This document shows positions 19,952 to 27,861 of a stretch of 64,000 bases of DNA, one piece after another. Below the pieces are notes generated by a model. It made no database searches. It had not been told where the DNA came from and saw only the letters and a program-made list of their open reading frames with translations. The DNA comes from Acidimicrobiaceae bacterium. GTDB taxonomy: Bacteria; Actinomycetota; Acidimicrobiia; Acidimicrobiales; Ilumatobacteraceae. The translations under genes and the position numbers were made by a program. Each line of letters starts with the position of its first letter. Position 1 is the first letter of the stretch. The stretch covers positions 1-64,000 of the forward strand of contig JADKGZ010000020.1 in the NCBI GenBank assembly GCA_016722025.1. The letters are read 5' to 3'.

Positions 19952-20415
19952 GACCTCGGCTCCAGGACGACGACCGCAGTCTCTGTCGGGCGGCGAGCTG
20001 CGAAGGCGTCGAGGTCCTTGTCGATCTCCCGCCACCGCGACCACAGACGCTCCCGCTCCTCACCGCGGGCGGCGCGGCCGGTGGCCGGGCGCGGGCCACC
20101 GCCGCCGGGAACCTCGATCCGCACGTCGGGGTGGGCCTGCATGTTCAGCCACCACGCCGGCTCGGCCTCGCCCCAGCCGTTCATCGCCAAGGTGACCAGG
20201 TTCGGCCCATCCTCGAAGTAGCCGACCATCACCGTGCGCTCGAGGCCGGTGCGGCGCCCGACCGTGGTGACGCTCATCGCCCCCCATCCTTTCGACTTCG
20301 GGCGCCACAGGCCCAGCCGGCCGCGCGTGAGGCGGTACACGCGTCGATGGGTGAACCAGAAGAGACGAATGAACCAGCGAGGTGGAAGTCGCGGTGTGGT
20401 CTTCTGCTCGTTCAT
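19948..20415 (-). CDS. Nitroreductase-family deazaflavin-dependent oxidoreductase
   Basis: A 155-residue split-barrel protein of the F420-dependent DDN/TIGR00026 family. Diagnostic stretches are TVGRRTGLERTVMVGYFEDG, then LVTLAMNGWGEAEPAWWLNM and AHPDVRIEVPG. Family members use reduced F420 to reduce quinones or nitro compounds at the membrane; the basic, aromatic N-terminus (PRWFIRLFWFTHRRVYRLTRG) may associate with membrane. AAGGAG lies 8-9 nt before ATG 20415. Its presence suggests that the organism makes F420. It is co-transcribed with the kelch lipoprotein. Confidence 0.87.
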   Translation of the reverse strand: MNEQKTTPRLPPRWFIRLFWFTHRRVYRLTRGRLGLWRPKSKGWGAMSVTTVGRRTGLERTVMVGYFEDGPNLVTLAMNGWGEAEPAWWLNMQAHPDVRIEVPGGGGPRPATGRAARGEERERLWSRWREIDKDLDAFAARRPTETAVVVLEPRS

Positions 20416-20484
20416 GTGCGTTCGCTCCTTCGTGGGTGCAGGCGCTGCTGGGCGCTCGGCGGACAGGTGCGGGTCGCGTCCACG

Positions 20485-22047
20485 TTACGACCAGCTGGTG
20501 AGTTGGTAGTCGATGCGAGTGCCGAGCAGCAGGTTGGCGTACGACGAGGCGACCAGCAATCCGCTCTGCCCGTCGTAGACGAGATCCGACACCTCGCCCG
20601 CGCCCGACTCGTGGATCGTGACCGTGAAACCGGAGTCGGTGGCGTCGACCGCGCTCACCGACACCGACGCCTGCGTCACCGGGTCGTAGTCCAGCTCCTG
20701 GCCGGCACTCAGCTGGTCCAGCGCGTCGGGCGAGATCCACAAGCCACCGACCTGAGCGGCTCCGTCGACGCGCTCCATGTACTCGGTGACCGACGGTGCG
20801 ACATCGGAGTAGAGAGTGCGCGAGAACAGGTACCGCGCCCAGTCCGTGCCCGAGGTGCGGCGGTCGACCGTGAGGCCGGCCGCGAGGTAGATGGGCGAGC
20901 CGGTGACGTCGACCGTGACGGTGGAGTCGTACTCGACGTGGTTGACCGAGTCGACCCACGCCGGAGCGGCGGCCATCGCCCACGGCAGCGCCGGCTGGCG
21001 CATGTTGACCAGCGTGCTCTGCGTGAGGAAGGTGGAACCGTCGCGACCCTCGCCTTGCGCAACCGGGCCGGTGATGGGCGGGCCTTGCGTCGCGCCCGCC
21101 GTGTGCAACAGCACGCCGGAGTCGAGGTCGTAGACCCACGTGTAGTTGCCCAGGTCGCTGATCGATTGCAGCCAGATCGAGGAGAACTGGGTGTCGCCGA
21201 TCGAGTACGGCATGCGCACGATCTTCAGGTCGTCGGTGACGACCTCGTCGATCTGCGCCAGCACATCCGGGTGCAGCCAGTAGTCCGATCCGGCCCCGGG
21301 AATGCCAACCGCGCCACCCCACGTGAGCGTGGTGACGGAGCTGTCGAGCGCCAGGTCGCTCAACCCGAAGGCGCGGATGGACAGCGCGGCGATCGAGTCG
21401 TTGAGCGCGACCACGTCGACCTGCGTGTAGCCGTGCCCGGCCGCGGTCTCGATGTCCTCACGCCGGTAGTGGTCGCCGGTCGTCGGGTCGACCCAGTTGC
21501 CCTCCTCGTCCTCCACGTACCGGTGGTACGAGTTGGCCACCGACGCAGCGCTCGCGTAGTACGTGAGGCGCGACCCTTGCGCGACCCACGTGGGGGCGGG
21601 CATGTCGCGCAGCTCGGGCAGCAGGGTGACGAAGAAGTTCTCGTCGGCGAGCGCGGCCTCGGCGTCGGGCGCCGTGTGCGCCGTCGGTGCGGTGGTCGGC
21701 GAGGTCGGCGAGGTCGGCGCGGTCGGTGAGGGTTCTGTCGATGCCTCGGTCGCGGTCGGTGCCGGCGCGGGTGGCACGATCGAGTCGGTCTGCTGCGCGA
21801 CCGTCGTATCGGGGCCGAGCATCACGTTCGTATCGGTCGGCACAGTCGCCGGCCCGACGACGCTGCGAGCCCATCCGCTGTCGGCACCGGGCCGCACCCA
21901 CACGGCCACCACAGCCAGCACGACCGCGCCGACGAGGAAGAGGCCGAGCGTACGAGGTGGGCGCTCCTGATGTGGCGCTGCAACAGCGACCCACTCATGG
22001 CCGTTCCACTGCGGGCCCGCGCCGACGGGGTTCTGGATGGGATCCAT
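20485..22047 (-). CDS. Exported protein of unknown function with Pro/Thr linker
   Basis: A 520-residue product. ATG 22047 follows a GGAGGG ribosome site. Residues 1-30 look like a short cytoplasmic WNG-x-EW motif (GPQWNGHEWV, similar to DUF2510 tails). One membrane helix spans about residues 36-55 (LGLFLVGAVVLAVVAVWV). Then follows a low-complexity linker with TSPTSPTTAPTAHTAP repeats, and a ~370-residue outer domain with many Trp/Tyr-rich beta segments (GSRLTYYASAAS, GSDYWLHPDVLAQIDEVV, STVTVDVTGSPIYLAAGL). I do not recognise the outer domain. It is divergent from the FtsX-like permease gene and may share its control. Confidence 0.72.
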   Translation of the reverse strand: MDPIQNPVGAGPQWNGHEWVAVAAPHQERPPRTLGLFLVGAVVLAVVAVWVRPGADSGWARSVVGPATVPTDTNVMLGPDTTVAQQTDSIVPPAPAPTATEASTEPSPTAPTSPTSPTTAPTAHTAPDAEAALADENFFVTLLPELRDMPAPTWVAQGSRLTYYASAASVANSYHRYVEDEEGNWVDPTTGDHYRREDIETAAGHGYTQVDVVALNDSIAALSIRAFGLSDLALDSSVTTLTWGGAVGIPGAGSDYWLHPDVLAQIDEVVTDDLKIVRMPYSIGDTQFSSIWLQSISDLGNYTWVYDLDSGVLLHTAGATQGPPITGPVAQGEGRDGSTFLTQSTLVNMRQPALPWAMAAAPAWVDSVNHVEYDSTVTVDVTGSPIYLAAGLTVDRRTSGTDWARYLFSRTLYSDVAPSVTEYMERVDGAAQVGGLWISPDALDQLSAGQELDYDPVTQASVSVSAVDATDSGFTVTIHESGAGEVSDLVYDGQSGLLVASSYANLLLGTRIDYQLTSWS

Positions 22048-22194
22048 GACACCCTCCACCCACCAGGGTGAGCCTGCATCCGTGAGCGGCGCCAGGGTCC
22101 AATGGGTGCGATGGCCGAGTGTGGCTGGCACCACCTCGTGATCGGTGGGATCACCATTGCCCGGAGGGAGCCTGCTCGCGAGGATGAGGCGGTG

Positions 22195-24564
22195 ATGATC
22201 GCCTCGCCCGTGGGCCTGTGGAGCCGGAACGACCTTCGCGCTCGTTGGAGGTCGTTGTTGGTGCTGGGCGTGCTGGCTGGCGTCACCACGGGTCTGGCCG
22301 TTGCCTCCTTCGACGGGGCACTGCGCACCGGCTCGGCGTTGAGCCGCCTCGAAGAGCGCAACCTCGCCAGCGACGCCGTCGTCTTCGCCTCGCAGAGCTC
22401 CCTCGAGCAGCCCGACTGGACGACCCTCGCGACGCGACCGGAGGTGGAACAGATCGCGCGTTGGCAGTGGGTGTTCGGGCTGGTCGACGGTGTGGACAGC
22501 GTGCTCTTCGCTCCCGGCGACGACGTCTTCCTGAACACGGTCGACCGGCCGATCGTGGTGGAAGGTCGCATGTTCGACCCGGCGGCGACCGACGAGATGG
22601 TCATCACCGACGCCTTCGTCGGCGAACCTGGCGTCTTGCCTGGTGTGGGTGACGTGGTGCATCTCGACGCCTACAGCTCGTTCGACCTGACGGCGCCACC
22701 CGGGCCATCGGTGGACTTCACCGTCGTCGGTGTCGTCCACTCCTCGCTGTCGTACGTGTTCACCGGCGGGATGTTCATCTCGCCGGGCTTCGCCGCCGCC
22801 TACCAAGGACAGATCGTGACGGCGGAGAACGCGATGGTGACACTGCGCAACGGCGCGGCCGATGTCGCTGCGCTCCGCCGCCATGCGAGCACCGATGTCT
22901 TCCAGGGGGTACCGGTGCTGGACCTGCAGGTCACGGCTCGACGGGTGACCGCCACCACCGACGTGGAACGAGCGATGTTGCTGCTGTTGGCGGCGATCAT
23001 CGCACTGTCGGGCCTGGTGTTCGTCGGGCAGGCCATGGCTCGATCGGCAGCCGCCATCGGCGCCGACGCCCCCACGCTGCGAGCGCTGGGCATGACCCGT
23101 CGCGAGCTGACGCTGTGTGCCTGCTGGCCCCACGCGCTCACCGTGGTGGCCGCCGTGGTCTCGACGGTGCTCACCGCCGCAATCGCCTCACGGTGGTTCC
23201 CGGTGGGCCTGGCCGCGCAGGTGGACCCGGACCGCGGGTTCCGGTTCGATGCGCTGCTGCTCAGCGCGGCAGCGCTGGGCGTGATGGTGCTGATCGTCGC
23301 CGGCGTGGCCCTGGCCAGTTGGCTGGCGGCGGGACCGGAACGCCCGGTGGAGGTGGCGCGGCACGCGCGGCTCACCCGGCTGGGCTTCATCCGCCCGCTG
23401 ACGGTGGGCGTGGGCATGCGGATGGCGCTGGACGGCGGGCGCCGCTCGGCGCGACGGACTTCTCGGTCGGCGCTGGTCGGTGCAACCGCGGCGGTTGCCG
23501 GCATCGTGGCGGTCATCACGCTCAACCACGGTCTCGCCGACGCGCTCCAGCACCCCGAGGTGGCCGGCATCGCATGGGATGCCACCGTGGTGCCCGATCC
23601 CGACGACGTCTCACCGGCCACCGGGGTCGACCCGGCGGTGGTCGCCGCCGTCGTTGCGCAGCCTGGGCTGGCGGCCATCGGCACGATCGGCAGAACGGTC
23701 ACCCAGATCGGCGAGGTTGGTGTTCCCACCTTCACCGTCGTCGACGTCGTCGACGGACGCGCCGGAGGCGACGTACGGCTGGTGACCTTGACGGGCAGTG
23801 CACCTCACGCCGACAACGAGGTGACGCTCGGGCCGTCGACCGCGCGAGATCTCGGAGTCGGCATCGGCGACTCTGTGCGCCTCGCCGATGGAGGTGAAGC
23901 CACGGTGGTGGGGCTCGGCTTGTTCCCCTCCGACGTGCACGCGCAGTTCGACGAGGGCGCCTGGATCACCGCTGGTCGATTCTTCGGCCCGGTGCCCAAC
24001 GGGAGCACCGTGTCCGAGGGTGCGGAGTTCGTGATCGCTGTTCGCTTCGCCGACCGCACGGATCTCGAGGCGCAGGTGGCCGAGCTTGGCTCATCGCTGG
24101 GGGCGTCGGTGCAGTACGTGGCGCCCGCCGAGCTGCCGTTGGAGCTGAGCAACCTGCACAATGTGCAGCGCCTGCCCGAAGTGCTGGCAGCCTTCCTCGC
24201 CGTGCTGGGTGTGGTCGCCACCGGTCACGGCCTGTTTCAATCGGTTCGCCTTCGCCGCAAGGACTTCGCAGTGATGGGCGCGCTGGGCATCACCCGTCGC
24301 GGATCCAGGCTGATCCTGGCCGCCCACGGCACGATGCTGGCACTCGTCGGCCTCGCGTTCGGGGTGCCGCTGGGGCTGCTCGCCGGTCGCACCGGGTGGC
24401 AAGCCATCACCGATCGTGTGCCCATCACGTTCCGCTCGCCGTTCGCACTCGTTGCCGTGCTGCTGGTGGTGCCGGCAGCGATCCTGGTGGCGAACGTGCT
24501 GGCGGTGCTGCCCGCTCGCCGTGCTGCCAAGCTCGACCCCGCACTGGTGCTGCGAACGGAGTGA
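22195..24564 (+). CDS. FtsX-like (MacB-type) ABC permease, no ATPase adjacent
   Basis: A 789-residue membrane protein with the duplicated FtsX/MacB permease layout: first helix near residue 20 (LLVLGVLAGVTTGLAVASF), a large outer domain, three helices at about 260-400 (MLLLLAAIIALSGLVFVG and following), a second outer domain from about 450, and three final helices (LAAFLAVLGVVATGHGLF, LILAAHGTMLALVGLAFGVP, ALVAVLLVVPAAILVANVLA). The C-terminal PARRAAKLDPALVLRTE is the family's typical ending. ATG 22195 is chosen after a GAGG-containing leader. No ATP-binding subunit gene lies next to it in this window, so it must pair with one elsewhere or work without one. Confidence 0.88.
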   Translation: MIASPVGLWSRNDLRARWRSLLVLGVLAGVTTGLAVASFDGALRTGSALSRLEERNLASDAVVFASQSSLEQPDWTTLATRPEVEQIARWQWVFGLVDGVDSVLFAPGDDVFLNTVDRPIVVEGRMFDPAATDEMVITDAFVGEPGVLPGVGDVVHLDAYSSFDLTAPPGPSVDFTVVGVVHSSLSYVFTGGMFISPGFAAAYQGQIVTAENAMVTLRNGAADVAALRRHASTDVFQGVPVLDLQVTARRVTATTDVERAMLLLLAAIIALSGLVFVGQAMARSAAAIGADAPTLRALGMTRRELTLCACWPHALTVVAAVVSTVLTAAIASRWFPVGLAAQVDPDRGFRFDALLLSAAALGVMVLIVAGVALASWLAAGPERPVEVARHARLTRLGFIRPLTVGVGMRMALDGGRRSARRTSRSALVGATAAVAGIVAVITLNHGLADALQHPEVAGIAWDATVVPDPDDVSPATGVDPAVVAAVVAQPGLAAIGTIGRTVTQIGEVGVPTFTVVDVVDGRAGGDVRLVTLTGSAPHADNEVTLGPSTARDLGVGIGDSVRLADGGEATVVGLGLFPSDVHAQFDEGAWITAGRFFGPVPNGSTVSEGAEFVIAVRFADRTDLEAQVAELGSSLGASVQYVAPAELPLELSNLHNVQRLPEVLAAFLAVLGVVATGHGLFQSVRLRRKDFAVMGALGITRRGSRLILAAHGTMLALVGLAFGVPLGLLAGRTGWQAITDRVPITFRSPFALVAVLLVVPAAILVANVLAVLPARRAAKLDPALVLRTE

Positions 24565-24590
24565 GCGCCGGCGCCGCATCGCCCCTCTCG

Positions 24591-24605
24591 CACGCTCCGA
24601 GCGTG
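24591..24605. terminator. Short hairpin between convergent genes
   Basis: CACGCT and AGCGTG form a 6-bp stem with a CCG loop in the 44-bp gap between the converging permease and glycosyltransferase genes. There is no T run, so this is a weak bidirectional terminator candidate. Confidence 0.35.
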
Positions 24606-24608
24606 GCC

Positions 24609-27600
24609 TCAGTGCTGCGTTGCGTTGCTGGGCATCCGGTCGATCGGCACCGGCCGCCCGACGAAGTAGCCCTGGGCGAGGGGTACTCCCGCCGCTTGCA
24701 GCGCCTGCTGCTCGGCCTCGGTCTCCACGCCTTCGGCGATGATCTTGCAGCCGTGCGCGTCGGCGAAGGCCACCAACGTCTTCACGAACGTCTGCCGCGC
24801 CGCGTCCATCTCGATGCCGCTCACCGCGTCGCGGTGCAGCTTCATGAACGCAGGCCGCAACTGTTCGATGCGCGCCAGGCTCTCGTACCCGGCGCCAGCG
24901 TCGTCGATGGCGACCATCACCTCGGGCAGCCGGCCCAACGGGCCGTCGAGCAGGCTCGCCATGTCGGCAGACCCACCGACCTCGATCACCAGCGGGCAGG
25001 GGGCAGCGGCGACGATGCCGGCCAGCAGCTCGGCGTCGTTGGCAAGGCCCACCGAGACGTTGATCGCCAGCCAGGTGTCCGCGGGCAGCGCGTGCGCGGA
25101 GACCAGCGCAGCGTGCGCCAACGCGGTGTCCAGCTCCACCCCGATCCCGGCCGACTTCGCTTCCGCCAGGCTCTCCTGTGGGGATTGCCCGTCGGCGAAG
25201 CGAGCGAGCGCCTCGTACCCCACCGGTGCACCGGTGTGGAGATCGATGATCGGCTGGAAGACGGTGAAGAACGTGTACTCATCGAAGACCCCGGACTGAG
25301 CACCACTCGAGCTGCGCCGGCGGTTCTTGAACAGCTGTGGCGCCGGCTCCTGAGTGGTCGCCGTGGTGGCCGGCGACGCGGCGGGTGCCCGTTGCACGCG
25401 TACGCCCGATGTCGGGCTTCCCGTGTGGAGCACGGATGCCCAATCGCCGAAGGCTCCCGACGGAGTGCGAATCGGGCCGCCGCGCTCGGCGGGCACCGGA
25501 GCGGTCTTCACCGCGGTGGGGCGGTAGAGCCAACCTCGCAGGTGCAGCCACAGATCGACCACGCTGTTGCCGATGCCGACGAACGCCACCATGGCGTAGA
25601 GGGCGAGTGATGCGTTCAGCGCAGCGAAGAACAGGTGGTTCCACTGGTTGCGTTGCACGTCGAGCACGGCGTTGTACGCGGAGAAGGCGATCAACAGGAA
25701 CGGGGTCACGATGAACAACGCGCGCGCAGTGGTGCGGTTCCGCACCTTCGGGGTGCGCTTGAACGAGCTCTTCTCACCCGTGATGAGCTGCAGCACCGAC
25801 GCGAACGTTCCGGACAGGTTCACCGTCAGCAGGATCAGGTTGAACCCGTAGATGCGGAACACATCGAGCCGCTTGTAGCCGCAGTAGCGAAGGTCGCTCG
25901 CCATCATCAAGAAGTACGGCAGCGCGATGAGCGGCAGCACGGGCTTCAGCAACCCGCTGTTGAACGGGTAGATCAACAGGATCAGCAGGCACAGCGACGA
26001 CCAGAAGATCGATGCCATGTAGTTGACCCGCAGGAACACCTCACCGAAGCGGTTCTGCACGCCGTTCTCGCGGCGGGTGCGCGACTGCTTGCGCAGCTTG
26101 GAGAGGATCAGCAGGCCACCGTTGGCCCAGCGCTGGCGCTGGATGCACAACGATCCGAAGTCGGGCGGAGTGGCGCTGTAGGCGAGCCGTTCGGGGTAGT
26201 TGTACAGCTTCCAGCCGTGGATGCCCAGGTCGATCGTGGACTCCGTGTCCTCGATGACCGTTCGGTCCTGGATGTAGCGCCGGATCTCCCAGTTGCCCTG
26301 GTGATCGATCTCGACGATGTCGTCGAGCGCGCGCTTGCGCAGGAGTGCGTTGGCGCCCACCCAGAAGGTGGCGTCGTAGTGGGTCATGCCCTGGTGCACG
26401 ATGTGCTGCAGGTCGGTGGTGGCGCCGGCGATGCGCTCGATGCGGGTGGCCGAGCCCGGGTACGAGCTGTAGGGCGTCTGCGCGACACCCACGGTGGAGT
26501 GGCCGCTCTGCTCGAGCAGATGCAGTATCCGCGCGCAGTACTCCGGGAGCAGCACGCTGTCGGCATCGAGGGTGAGCACGTAGTCGGGGTCGGGAACCGT
26601 CAGGTCGGCGTGGCGGGGCGAGCATGGCACCAGCGCCCGCCCCAAGGGCGTTGCGATCTCCTGGTAGCTGCCGCCCATCAGCGCGATGTAGCTGTTCAGG
26701 TTCATCGCCTTGTTGGCGGCATGCGACGACGACACGTACTGCTTGCGCTCGAAGCTGGTGAGCTCGGCCCGGAAGGTGGCCACGAGGCGTCGATACAGCT
26801 CCAGCAGGCGATCCGTGGGCAGGCTGGCGCCTTCGTCGGCCCCGGCGGTCAGTGCCTCGGCAATGACTTCCAGGTCGCGGGCGAGGGCGCCGAGCACGTG
26901 CTCCACGAAGAAGGTGTCGGCGTGGTCGATGATCTCCTGGCGGGCACCCAACTCGCGCAGCCAGATCGCAGAGAACTCGTAGTGCGATGCCAGGTCGCGC
27001 ATGTCCTGTGCTGATGGTTGCCGATCGCCCATCTGGATGTTCTCGAAGTGTTCGAGCGCTGCCACCGCGCGTGCGAGCGGCGCGGACAGTTCGCCTTGGA
27101 TCTTCGACGGCAGTTGGCGGGCGGTGTTCAGCATCTCGCGCGCTGCGTTCGTCGTGGGGTTGGGCGGATCGTCGATGAGCAGCACGACACGCAGGTGCGG
27201 GTGCTCCTGCAACGCGGCCGACAGCAGCGTCGTGCGGATGACCCGCTCGTCCTCCTGGTAGGAAGGAACGAGCACCGTGACCGTCGGTACCGACTGCGTG
27301 AAGAAGTGATCGATCTCGGCGCGCGGCGCGCGGTGGTGGGCCCTGCTGCGATAGAAGAAGCCGATGCGGGTGATGAGGTAGGCCATCGCCGACGCGGTCA
27401 GCGCGGTGACGACGATGATGTAGACGATTGCCTCGATCACGAGGCGAGCACTCGATGCGTCGCCTTCCACGAACTGCTGCACGATCGTGAGGAACACGTA
27501 GGTGAACCACGCGGAGACCGTCAGCACGATCGCCAGTCGGCCGATCATGATCCTGCGATCGGAGATGGGCGGCGCCACGATGGGAATCGGCTGATCCCTG

Positions 27601-27662
27601 TGGTCGCTGCCCCATTGCCGCCGGGTGTTGCCGTGATGTGGCGCCTTCCGCTTGATGCCCAT
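24609..27662 (-). CDS. Processive family-2 glycosyltransferase fused to C-terminal EAL domain
   Basis: A 1017-residue membrane protein joining a polysaccharide synthase to a c-di-GMP phosphodiesterase-type domain. Two helices at about 41-62 and 75-98 lead into a GT-A domain with all four processive-synthase motifs: DD (164-165), DAD (366-368), ED (471-472) and QRQRW (508-512). About 140 extra helical residues (175-310) interrupt the first half. Five further helices lie at about 549-700. A Pro/Ala/Thr linker (715-785) precedes the EAL domain (795-1010), which keeps E817, N868, E894, D920/D921, K941, E977 and Q997. However, the loop-6 glutamate after IEV is Gly, and DDFGTG is DDAGAG, so activity is uncertain. 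There is no PilZ domain. ATG 27662 fits the first charged segment; the frame is open to 27731. It is divergent from the GH18-like gene. Confidence 0.9.
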   Translation of the reverse strand: MGIKRKAPHHGNTRRQWGSDHRDQPIPIVAPPISDRRIMIGRLAIVLTVSAWFTYVFLTIVQQFVEGDASSARLVIEAIVYIIVVTALTASAMAYLITRIGFFYRSRAHHRAPRAEIDHFFTQSVPTVTVLVPSYQEDERVIRTTLLSAALQEHPHLRVVLLIDDPPNPTTNAAREMLNTARQLPSKIQGELSAPLARAVAALEHFENIQMGDRQPSAQDMRDLASHYEFSAIWLRELGARQEIIDHADTFFVEHVLGALARDLEVIAEALTAGADEGASLPTDRLLELYRRLVATFRAELTSFERKQYVSSSHAANKAMNLNSYIALMGGSYQEIATPLGRALVPCSPRHADLTVPDPDYVLTLDADSVLLPEYCARILHLLEQSGHSTVGVAQTPYSSYPGSATRIERIAGATTDLQHIVHQGMTHYDATFWVGANALLRKRALDDIVEIDHQGNWEIRRYIQDRTVIEDTESTIDLGIHGWKLYNYPERLAYSATPPDFGSLCIQRQRWANGGLLILSKLRKQSRTRRENGVQNRFGEVFLRVNYMASIFWSSLCLLILLIYPFNSGLLKPVLPLIALPYFLMMASDLRYCGYKRLDVFRIYGFNLILLTVNLSGTFASVLQLITGEKSSFKRTPKVRNRTTARALFIVTPFLLIAFSAYNAVLDVQRNQWNHLFFAALNASLALYAMVAFVGIGNSVVDLWLHLRGWLYRPTAVKTAPVPAERGGPIRTPSGAFGDWASVLHTGSPTSGVRVQRAPAASPATTATTQEPAPQLFKNRRRSSSGAQSGVFDEYTFFTVFQPIIDLHTGAPVGYEALARFADGQSPQESLAEAKSAGIGVELDTALAHAALVSAHALPADTWLAINVSVGLANDAELLAGIVAAAPCPLVIEVGGSADMASLLDGPLGRLPEVMVAIDDAGAGYESLARIEQLRPAFMKLHRDAVSGIEMDAARQTFVKTLVAFADAHGCKIIAEGVETEAEQQALQAAGVPLAQGYFVGRPVPIDRMPSNATQH

Positions 27663-27861
27663 CGGAGTTCCTGTTCTGCTGGTCAGCGATCGCTGCTGGC
27701 GGCGACGCCCCACTGCTGGGTGCATCGCCACAGGAACATCGGTTGCTCTCGGTGCATTCGTGAGGAGAACTTCAAGAACGGCTCAGGGTTTGCGCGCGAT
27801 CGGCCGATGACCCACACGGCAGCGGCGATCTCGGCCGCGCCCAGCGGGAAGCAGGATCATC
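27663..27861. promoter_or_regulatory. Divergent intergenic region of the polysaccharide locus
   Basis: The 199 bp between the synthase-EAL and GH18-like start codons must hold both promoters. I find no long inverted repeat, no riboswitch-like fold and no clear TANNNT hexamer at leaderless spacing, unlike many other genes here. This is weak evidence that these two genes have 5' leaders. Confidence 0.4.

Noticed and set aside
19765..21729. 654-codon plus-strand frame
   Set aside because: Antisense to the kelch, deazaflavin and exported-protein genes; Arg/Val/Asp-rich shadow.
24396..25610. 404-codon plus-strand frame at the EAL end
   Set aside because: Antisense shadow of the EAL domain coding sequence.
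27663..27861. c-di-GMP riboswitch before the polysaccharide genes
   Set aside because: Looked for the GEMM-type conserved segments on both strands; none present.
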